DNA of 64,000 nt, taken from Tractidigestivibacter scatoligenes (GTDB lineage Bacteria; Actinomycetota; Coriobacteriia; Coriobacteriales; Atopobiaceae). The DNA is taken from contig NZ_LOJF01000001.1 in NCBI RefSeq assembly GCF_001494635.1, positions 434,001-498,000 on the forward strand, read 5' to 3'. The stretch's first letter is position 1, and the number at the start of each line of letters is the position of its first letter. Below the pieces are notes generated by a model. The model worked only from the letters and a program-made list of their open reading frames with translations. It ran no database searches and was not told the DNA's origin. A program made the position numbers and the translations under genes. Positions 58,264 to 64,000 of the stretch are shown piece after piece.

Positions 58264-59292
58264 ATGACAGACTCGCACGAGACCCTGCGCGACATCGCAT
58301 TTGTAGGACGTCTCCTAAGGGAGGCCGAGGAGGGCCGGGCCTTTGCCCTCGCAAGCATCCTTGCCACACGCGGTTCCATGCCACGTGGCGCGAGCGCGCG
58401 CATGGCGCTTCTCGCCGATGGAACCTGGCTGGGCACTATTGGCGGCGGCCGCATAGAGCAGCAGATGCAGGAGAGGTGCCAGCACGTGCTGGCAGGCGAG
58501 GAGCCCAACCAGCTGGAGTGGATGACGCATGCCAAGACGGGCATGGCTTGCGGCGGCGACGCCCTGGTGGGCGTGAAGCTGTGGGAGCCCACGTTTGCCA
58601 AGGACGTGCTTGGTGACCTGCTGGAGCACCTGCGCTCTGGCAAGCCATTCGTGATCACTGAGCACTGGGCGGACCTCTCGGACGTGACCCTTGAGCTTGC
58701 CAGCCTCGACGAGCTGCCCCAGGGTGACCCCCGTGCTACTACGGAGACAACCCTTTGGGACGAGGAGAGCAAGACCTACGCAGAGCCTGCCGGTCCCGAC
58801 CCCATTGCCTACATCTTTGGCGGCGGACACGTTGGTCGTGCCCTTACTCCCGTCCTTGCCAGCGTGGGCTTTAGGGTGGTGGTCTTCGACGACCGCGAGG
58901 GCGTTGCGGTCTCTGGAGACTTCCCGGCGGCGGAGCGCGTGGTGCTCGGCGACTTCACGAAGCTCGATGAGAAGTCGCAGGTGACGTCGCGCGACTACGT
59001 GGTGGTGACCACGCACGGGCACGCATGGGATATCGACGTGCTCGAGCAGGTTGCGCGCGTGCACCCCGCCTATGTGGGCTGCATTGGCAGTAGGGGTAAG
59101 GCGGCCTTTGCGCGCAAGACCCTGAAGGAGCGCGGGGTCGACCCCACCTGGGTCGACGAGGGCATTCACCTGCCCATTGGCGACCCCATCCTTGCGGTGA
59201 CGCCCCCCGAGATCGCCATCTCGATTGCGGCGGAGATGATTCGCTGCCGTGCGGAACTGCGCCCCGCTTCCGAGCGCCCGCACCAGCACTAG
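58264..59292 (+). CDS. xdhC: XdhC/CoxI-family molybdenum cofactor sulfurylation/insertion protein
   Basis: A 342-residue protein with the N-terminal XdhC domain (FALASILATRGSMPRGASARMALLADGTWLGTIGGG RIE-type motif) and a C-terminal Rossmann domain (YIFGGGHVGRAL, VVFDDREGVA, GCIGSRGKAAFARKTLKERG). XdhC binds molybdopterin, helps exchange oxygen for a sulfur (or selenium) ligand and inserts the cofactor in xanthine dehydrogenases. It ends the selenium operon. A GAGACAAAGGGA palindrome follows immediately after the stop. Confidence 0.9.
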   Translation: MTDSHETLRDIAFVGRLLREAEEGRAFALASILATRGSMPRGASARMALLADGTWLGTIGGGRIEQQMQERCQHVLAGEEPNQLEWMTHAKTGMACGGDALVGVKLWEPTFAKDVLGDLLEHLRSGKPFVITEHWADLSDVTLELASLDELPQGDPRATTETTLWDEESKTYAEPAGPDPIAYIFGGGHVGRALTPVLASVGFRVVVFDDREGVAVSGDFPAAERVVLGDFTKLDEKSQVTSRDYVVVTTHGHAWDIDVLEQVARVHPAYVGCIGSRGKAAFARKTLKERGVDPTWVDEGIHLPIGDPILAVTPPEIAISIAAEMIRCRAELRPASERPHQH

Positions 59293-59321
59293 TGAGACAA
59301 AGGGAGTTCCCCTTTGTCTCA
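59293..59321. repeat. GAGACAAAGGGA palindrome, copy 5
   Basis: Arms TGAGACAAAGGGA and CCCTTTGTCTCA begin one base after the xdhC stop codon and probably terminate the selenium operon. Confidence 0.85.
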
Positions 59322-59411
59322 TTGCCCGCACCAGCCCTAAAGGCGCCGTTGCCCTGTTCACTCAGGGCTTCCGCCCTTGTCCTAAAAGACGACCCCCGGC
59401 GGCTCTGAACT

Positions 59412-59464
59412 GCCTCCCATTTCTTGGACACGGAAATTGAAGTCCAAGGAATGGGAGGCCTTTT
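59412..59464. other. Inverted repeat at the left edge of the transposase remnant
   Basis: GCCTCCCATTTCTTGGAC and GTCCAAGGAATGGGAGGC (one mismatch) enclose 12 bases and are followed by TTTTT. It can act as a terminator that shields the transposase gene from outside transcription. It probably includes the left end of the insertion sequence. Confidence 0.5.
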
Positions 59465-59465
59465 T

Positions 59466-60014
59466 ATGGCATCTGACCTGAGGTGCAGGCACGACGAGTC
59501 GCTCCGGCCCAGGCCGAAGGGCAGGCCCAGGGGCTCCGGCCCCAAGGCAGCCCCGAGGACGCGCGAGCAGGAGCTCGAGGAGCGCGTCCGCAGGCTCGAG
59601 GCGCAGGTGGCGATGGAGCTGCGCGCCGTCGACGGCGCCCGCATAGCGGACAAGACGGTGCTCAAGATGATGAACGAGATGGGGCTCAGGTGCGGCATCC
59701 GCAGGGAGACCGACCACCACCGGTACAACTCATACAGGGGCGTCGTCGGCGAGGTGTTCGAGAACGTGCTCGGACGCGACTTCTCCGCGGACGGCCCGTG
59801 GCAGAAGATGGGCACTGACGTCACCGAGTTCAAGCGCTCCTTCGGCAAGGCCTACCTCGCGCCGGTCTACGACTTCGGCAGCAAGGAGATCGTCGCGTGG
59901 TCCATCTCGGAGAGCCCGGGCCTCGCCCAGCAGGAGGAAGTGTCCGCCATGCCCATGGCGGCGAAGCCAGAGGGCGCGAGCCCCATCCTGCACTCCGACA
60001 TGGGACGGATCTAA
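59466..60014 (+). pseudogene. IS3-family transposase remnant (OrfA/OrfB internally deleted and truncated)
   Basis: The 182-residue frame joins the end of an OrfA-like sequence (basic start, coiled-coil REQELEERVRRLEAQVAMEL) directly to an OrfB-like integrase core (KTVLKMMNEMGLRCGIRR, then GTDVTEFK with the first catalytic Asp, YDFGSKEIVAWSIS and ILHSDMG with the second). The N-terminal OrfB helix-turn-helix part and everything after the second Asp, including the third catalytic Glu, are missing. The element cannot transpose by itself. Its end runs straight into another broken gene. Confidence 0.75.
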
Positions 60015-60015
60015 C

Positions 60016-60624
60016 TGGGTTGTAGAGATGGACGACAACCCGTGAGATGCCTTCTCGGACTTCCAGATCACGGTCATGCAGAGCTATGGCGACGGCTACC
60101 TCATGTTGGGCACCGATGATGCCTACCAGGTAACGGATGACGGTAATATCGCGGTGGACTTTGACGGCGAGTGGCTCTCGATTGACGGCAGCTTCTTCTC
60201 GTTCTAATGCGACGAGCCCGAGGAGACCGAGGATGGCGAGATTCGCTACTCCGGAACCATTCCGGCGATTCTCAACGACGGAGAGCGGATCGATTTGGTG
60301 GTGACCTGGCCCACGGCGAGCGAGCGCGGTGATGGCGAGGCCATCGGGTATGTCCAGGGCTACCGGATGTCTGGACAGGGCTACGTCCTCGGTCGCGGCC
60401 TTGGGCAGCTCAAGGCAGGCGACACGCTGACGCCGGTCTTTGACTACTTCGATTCCGAGGGCAACTGGGTCGAAACCCTTCAAGGCGATGCCATCACGGC
60501 GTTCGACCCATCGAACGTCGAGGTGCGCTACGAGGACGCTGGCGATGCTGACGTGGTGTTCTGGGGAACGCTGACCACGGTCTATGGCTCCCAGGTTGAT
60601 ACCGAGGTCTTGACCACGGAGTGA
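60016..60624 (+). pseudogene. Broken gene for an acidic, probably secreted beta-rich protein
   Basis: One frame stays coherent over 203 codons but is interrupted by TGA at 60043 (in a context that reads NP-stop-DAFSDF) and TAA at 60205 (FSF-stop-CDEPEE). The 5' part is missing, replaced by the transposase remnant. The remaining sequence is acidic and rich in aromatic and beta-type segments (QVTDDGNIAVDFDGEWLSID, PVFDYFDSEGNWVETLQ). It resembles C-terminal regions of secreted peptidases of the clostripain group, but that is a guess. Confidence 0.6.
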
Positions 60625-60650
60625 GACAAAGGGAGTCTCCCTTTGTCTCA
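60622..60650. repeat. GAGACAAAGGGA palindrome, copy 6
   Basis: Arms TGAGACAAAGGGA and TCCCTTTGTCTCA around GTC. The first three bases are the stop codon of the broken gene. Confidence 0.85.
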
Positions 60651-60735
60651 TGCGCACAAGGTAATGCGATGAGTGCGGCTGGGCCCTCTACTACAATGGG
60701 TTGCATGTCAAGTCCCGTATTCTTGGGGAGCGCCC

Positions 60736-61254
60736 ATGCATATCCGTCCAGCTACGACTTCAGACCTCGACGGCGCCCGTGCCGTGTACGAGAGAGCTCG
60801 AGCCTTCATGCGAGAGGCCGGCAACCCCAACCAGTGGGGAAACTCCTTCCCGTCGCGCGGGCTGGTGGAGCAGGACATCGCCACGGGCGTCCCGCGCGTT
60901 TGCGTGGACGAGAACGGCAACGTCCTTGGCTGCTTCGCGTTCCTCCCCGGGCCGGAGCCTGACTACGCACACATCTACGAGGGTGCCTGGCCAAACGACG
61001 AGCCCTATGACCTCGTGCATCGCTTTGCGGTACTTCGCCAGGGGCGTGGCGTTGGCGGCGCGATGCTCGACTGGGCGCTTGAGCACGGGCGCAACCTTCG
61101 CGCGGACACCCATCGGGACAACAGGCCCATGCAGGGGCTTCTCGCCAGCAGGGGTTTCTCGTACTGCGGCGTCATCAGGCTGGGCCGCAACGGCGACGAG
61201 CGCCTGGCCTACGCATGCTGCGACCCCAAGGCACGGGAGGTCCCAGAGCGATGA
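60736..61254 (+). CDS. GNAT-family N-acetyltransferase
   Basis: A 172-residue acetyltransferase beginning MHIRPATTSDLDGARAVYERA. The acetyl-CoA-binding motif RFAVLRQGRGVGGAMLDWAL matches the Q/R-x-x-G-x-G/A pattern, followed by LRADTHRDNRPMQGLLASRGF. The acceptor is unknown. The start ATG 60736 follows GGGGAG. Its TGA overlaps the ATG of the kinase gene downstream (ATGA), so the two are translationally coupled. Confidence 0.88.
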   Translation: MHIRPATTSDLDGARAVYERARAFMREAGNPNQWGNSFPSRGLVEQDIATGVPRVCVDENGNVLGCFAFLPGPEPDYAHIYEGAWPNDEPYDLVHRFAVLRQGRGVGGAMLDWALEHGRNLRADTHRDNRPMQGLLASRGFSYCGVIRLGRNGDERLAYACCDPKAREVPER

Positions 61255-62849
61255 GGCACGAGTCGGTTATCCAATCCGGGCACCTCTCATCAATCGTCGA
61301 GTTTCGCGAGAGGCTGTCCTGCGGTACCCGCCACGTCGTCGACGCCATCGTGATGGTTGGGCTCCTTGTGGTTGCGACGGCCGTGGGCATTGGGTTTGAT
61401 TCCCTCGGGATGGGTGCTGCGTCAATCGTTGTGGTCTACGTGCTCTCCGTACAGCTAGTTGCGCTCTTCACAAACAGCCGCCTCCTCAGCGTGATTTCTA
61501 CTGCCCTCTCGGTACTCGCGTTTAATTACTTCTTCACGTCACCGCGACTCTCCTTTGCGGCATGGGGCAGCCAGTATCCCGGAGAGTTCATCGTCATGTG
61601 TATAGTCGCGTTCGTCTCGAGCGAGCTTTCCGTAGAGCTGCGTCAGCGGATTCGAGGAGAGCAGGAGACCTCAAGGCTCCTGAGAGTGCTCCTCGAGACC
61701 GATCACATGCTCCAGGGGCTCGAGGGACCCACGGAGGTTCTCGAGGCGACAGGAGCCCAGCTCGCTAAGCTCCTCGACCGGGATGTGGTCTGGTATGAGT
61801 CAACGGGCGAGAAGGTCGAGCCTCGACGGAGCTTCACCCCTGCTGGGGAGAGCCCGGCTTGGGGTCTTGATGTGCTAACCGAACCGTCGGTCGCGATGTG
61901 CGCCTTCGAAAATGGCGAGCCGGCGGGAGAAGGCACGCCCCGCTTCTCCTCTGCCTCCGGACTCTACTTGCCCGTAGGGGACAAGCGACCGCCTGAGGGC
62001 GTCATGGGCATCCTCATGGGCGACCGGCCCCTCGAACCCAACGAGAGAAGTGTCGCCTCGGCCGTCATTGGTGAGGCGACACTCGCACTGGGTCGTATTC
62101 GAGCGCTTAGGGAACGCGAGGAGGCGCAAATGAGCGCGGAGAAGGAGCGGCTCCGTGCCAATCTCCTCCGCTCCATTTCGCATGACCTGAGGACGCCTCT
62201 GACCTCGATCATCGGTAGCGCCGACATTCTTCTCGACAGGGATGGGTCTCTCGGTGTCACTGAGTCCCGTCGTCTCCTCGAGGGCGTGCGGTCTGATGCA
62301 GCTTGGCTCAGTGAAACCGTGGAGAACCTCCTGGCAATCACCCGCCTAGAGAATGGGGGGATGCGTCTTAATACCAGCCTCGAGCTCATGGATGACGTAG
62401 TCGAGGAAGCACTTCGCCACGTGGACAGGCGCGTCTCGGAGCATTCGCTCGTCGTTGAGCCTTCGGATGGCGACTGCCTGGTAGACGTGGACGCGCGTCT
62501 CATGGTGCAGGTGATAGTAAACCTGGTGAACAATGCGGTAAAGTACACGCCGGCTGGCTCGCACATCACGATTGCCCTGCGGAGAGACGGCAGCTGGGTG
62601 AAGACCAGCGTATCGGACGATGGCCCGGGGATACCGCCCGGGGATCGTGATGGGGTCTTCGATACCTTCTATACTGTGGGCCATGGTCTCGCCGATGGTC
62701 GTAGGAGCTTCGGCCTTGGACTTTCGCTTTGCAAGTCTATAGTTGAGGCTCATGGTGGCTCGATTCGCCTTGATTCCGCTAGGCCGCATGGGTGCGTGTT
62801 CACCTTTACGCTTCCCGCGCGGGACCTGTCTGGAGGGGAATGCCGGTGA
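61251..62849 (+). CDS. KdpD-like sensor histidine kinase lacking the N-terminal KdpD domain
   Basis: This 532-residue protein has four closely spaced membrane helices (about 30-125, DUF4118 type, with LAFNYFFTSPRLSF), a GAF-like domain (about 160-290), then the HisKA box (ISHDLRTPLTSIIGSADILLD) and ATPase boxes (VNLVNNAVKYTP, DDGPGIPPGDRDGVFDTF, FGLGLSLCKSIVEAHGG). These match the C-terminal two thirds of KdpD. The cytoplasmic KdpD/USP-like N-terminal sensor is absent. No kdpABC genes are in the window. It overlaps both neighbours. Confidence 0.88.
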   Translation: MRHESVIQSGHLSSIVEFRERLSCGTRHVVDAIVMVGLLVVATAVGIGFDSLGMGAASIVVVYVLSVQLVALFTNSRLLSVISTALSVLAFNYFFTSPRLSFAAWGSQYPGEFIVMCIVAFVSSELSVELRQRIRGEQETSRLLRVLLETDHMLQGLEGPTEVLEATGAQLAKLLDRDVVWYESTGEKVEPRRSFTPAGESPAWGLDVLTEPSVAMCAFENGEPAGEGTPRFSSASGLYLPVGDKRPPEGVMGILMGDRPLEPNERSVASAVIGEATLALGRIRALREREEAQMSAEKERLRANLLRSISHDLRTPLTSIIGSADILLDRDGSLGVTESRRLLEGVRSDAAWLSETVENLLAITRLENGGMRLNTSLELMDDVVEEALRHVDRRVSEHSLVVEPSDGDCLVDVDARLMVQVIVNLVNNAVKYTPAGSHITIALRRDGSWVKTSVSDDGPGIPPGDRDGVFDTFYTVGHGLADGRRSFGLGLSLCKSIVEAHGGSIRLDSARPHGCVFTFTLPARDLSGGECR

Positions 62850-63595
62850 CAACTGCCAATGGCCAGCCCAGAATACTCGTAGTCGAGGACGACGCAGCAG
62901 TGCGCAACCTCATCGTGACCGCTCTGGACTCATATGGTTACGCGCGCGTCGTCGCCGTCACCGGTCGCGAGGCAATAGCGCGGGCAGCAACGGACAACCC
63001 AGATCTGGTTCTCCTTGACCTTGGACTTCCCGACATCGATGGCGTGGAGGTCGTGCGCTCAATACGCGGGTGGTCGCAGATGCCCATCATCGTCGTAAGC
63101 GCCAGAGCGGAAGATGCCGACAAGATCGACGCCCTGGACGCCGGTGCCGACGACTATGTGACAAAGCCCTTCTCGGTGGGGGAACTTCTCGCCCGTATTC
63201 GCAGCGCTCTGCGTCGGCTGAGCTATGCCGGGGCAGCCGCTACTGAGGCCACCCCCAGCCCGTCTGTCTTCGAGGACGGCGACCTTCGCATCGACTACGA
63301 CGCGGGAATCGTGACGCTGGCTGGCAATGAGGTGCATCTCACCCCCATCGAGTACAAGCTCCTCTGCCTCCTCTCGCACAACGTCGGGAAGGTCCTCACC
63401 CACGACTACATCCTCCACGAGGTGTGGGGAGATGGCCAAGGGGGCGACCTTGCCTCGCTTCGGGTGTACATGGGGTCTCTCCGCAAGAAGATCGAGGCCG
63501 ATACCGCCCATCCTCGTTACATCCAGACGCATGTTGGCGTTGGCTACCGCATGGTTGGCATGGGCCAGGGTGAGGGCGCCACGCGCGACGCCTAG
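62840..63595 (+). CDS. KdpE-like OmpR-family response regulator
   Basis: A 251-residue regulator with a receiver (VVEDDAAVRN, phospho-acceptor in LVLLDLGLPDIDG, K in YVTKPFSVGELLARI) and an OmpR winged helix (LTPIEYKLLCLLSHNVGKVLTHDYILHEVWG, then YIQTHVGVGYRM), closest to KdpE. The start ATG 62840 follows GGAGGGG and lies 10 bases inside the kinase gene. The downstream P-type ATPase gene is a natural candidate target. Confidence 0.9.
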   Translation: MPVTTANGQPRILVVEDDAAVRNLIVTALDSYGYARVVAVTGREAIARAATDNPDLVLLDLGLPDIDGVEVVRSIRGWSQMPIIVVSARAEDADKIDALDAGADDYVTKPFSVGELLARIRSALRRLSYAGAAATEATPSPSVFEDGDLRIDYDAGIVTLAGNEVHLTPIEYKLLCLLSHNVGKVLTHDYILHEVWGDGQGGDLASLRVYMGSLRKKIEADTAHPRYIQTHVGVGYRMVGMGQGEGATRDA

Positions 63596-63879
63596 CCCAA
63601 AGAGGCTTGGGATGGGTAATAGCGCTTCCGGGCTGGCTCTCGCTCAATAAGGAATAACAAAATAGATCACATATACTATTACCTGCGGCTTTAATGGCAT
63701 CTTTATCGTTGATTCATTAGTTTTTTATGCTGCAGATATGCTGAATTCGGCCGCGCTCTCAAACTTGGTGTCGGGATGTGCCGCCATGGATAGGCTTTCC
63801 TTTGCGTCGGCGTCATCGTCGATGCCATGCGCGCCGCCCATGTCGGGACGGCGTGCACCTAGTTGAAAGGAGGGCCTTC
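63596..63879. other. Intergenic leader before the P-type ATPase gene
   Basis: No gene seen. A small CCCAA...TTGGG hairpin follows the regulator stop. An AT-rich part with TTGATTCATTAG follows, then a GC-rich leader of about 130 bases that could be structured. No known metal riboswitch was recognised. Confidence 0.4.
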
Positions 63880-64000
63880 GTGGAAGCTCCCAAGCAGGTT
63901 TCGTCCTCTCCAATCGAGGAGATAGCGAAGCTCACGCCTGACAAGGTCTTCTCTGCGATGGGAACGGCTTCGGCTGGTCTCGCGTCCAACGAGGCAGCAA
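63880..64000 (+). CDS. Start of a probable P-type cation-transporting ATPase (cut by window end)
   Basis: From GTG 63880 behind AAAGGAGGG, 40 codons are visible: PIEEIAKLTPDKVFSAMG...GLASNEAA. The pattern of a short polar start, a helix with VFSAMGT and GL(S/A)SNEAA matches the N-terminal cation-ATPase domain that precedes the first membrane helices of Mg2+/H+-type P-ATPases. Only a small piece is seen, so the class is uncertain. Confidence 0.5.
   Translation, partial: MEAPKQVSSSPIEEIAKLTPDKVFSAMGTASAGLASNEAA

Noticed and set aside
60016-60624. TGA at 60043 read as selenocysteine, prompted by the nearby selD
   Set aside because: A second stop (TAA) follows in the same frame, the 5' end is missing and no selenocysteine insertion element or machinery is seen; decay is simpler.
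63725-63913. Minus-strand 62-codon frame near the window end
   Set aside because: It overlaps the start and ribosome binding site of the P-type ATPase-like gene and has no protein-like features.
1-64000. CRISPR array, prophage, rRNA or tRNA genes
   Set aside because: No regularly spaced repeats, no phage structural or integrase genes and no clover-leaf or rRNA sequence were recognised; the repeats found are dispersed and palindromic.

Overview
The window is a high-GC, densely packed bacterial chromosome segment. Coding style, the gut-anaerobe gene set (selenium-dependent molybdenum hydroxylases, carbamate kinase, fructose PTS, Bce-type efflux) and the many GTG/ATG starts behind strong purine-rich ribosome binding sites suggest an anaerobic actinomycete of the Coriobacteriia (Olsenella/Atopobium/Collinsella type). 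That assignment is inference, because no rRNA or marker gene is present. No tRNA, rRNA or CRISPR array was seen.

Region 1 (1-22004 plus 22285-23508 and 36892-43598) is an anaerobic purine (xanthine/hypoxanthine/guanine/urate) uptake and degradation island. It starts inside ygfK, followed by a four-cluster ferredoxin and a single-chain XdhD-like molybdenum hydroxylase. Next come a nucleoside/purine ABC importer (ATPase, two permeases and two duplicated BMP lipoproteins around a nucleoside/base deaminase), an AzgA-type permease, guanine deaminase, a three-subunit xanthine dehydrogenase, a double-cubane-cluster (2-hydroxyacyl-CoA dehydratase-like) protein and a UraA/XanQ-type permease. Diaminopropionate ammonia-lyase (ygeX) follows, and further right the ygeY, ygeW, arcC, HTH-MocA fusion, hyuA and ridA run. 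The logic is oxidation and opening of the purine ring, hydrolysis to diaminopropionate-type intermediates and recovery of ATP from carbamoyl phosphate by carbamate kinase. Six promoters of this island carry a similar palindrome (core AAC-N3-5-GTT followed by a GCAGAC-like block), which predicts one regulon.

Region 2 (23659-36363) interrupts the purine genes. It holds a BceRS-BceAB-type antimicrobial peptide sensing and efflux module, a Fic protein flanked by two copies of an 80-bp hairpin repeat, two small membrane proteins, a divergent LytTR two-component system and a membrane-anchored family 3 glycoside hydrolase with permuted domains. About 300 bp repeated in direct orientation brackets the last two.

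Region 3 (43600-52300) is visibly more AT-rich in its spacers. It encodes a fructose-family PTS split into EIIA, EIIB and EIIC, a DeoR regulator, a ketose epimerase, a class II aldolase, a double cupin, an RpiB-like isomerase and DhaK/DhaL-type kinase subunits. Together these look like an uncharacterised ketose (possibly tetrulose) catabolic pathway inserted between ridA and the selenium genes.

Region 4 (53311-59292) is the maturation set for selenium-dependent molybdenum hydroxylases: yqeC, yedF, a cysteine desulfurase, a DUF3343 protein, yqeB, selD (Cys form) and an xdhC-like protein. No selA, selB or selC is visible.

Region 5 (59293-64000) is a decay zone with an IS3-type transposase remnant fused to a broken gene. 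It is followed by a GNAT acetyltransferase, a KdpDE-like two-component system and the beginning of what looks like a P-type ATPase. Several dispersed repeat families (a 29-31 bp GAGACAAAGGGA palindrome, a 101-bp terminal-inverted-repeat element, an 80-bp hairpin and a 300-bp terminator module) decorate the intergenic spaces.
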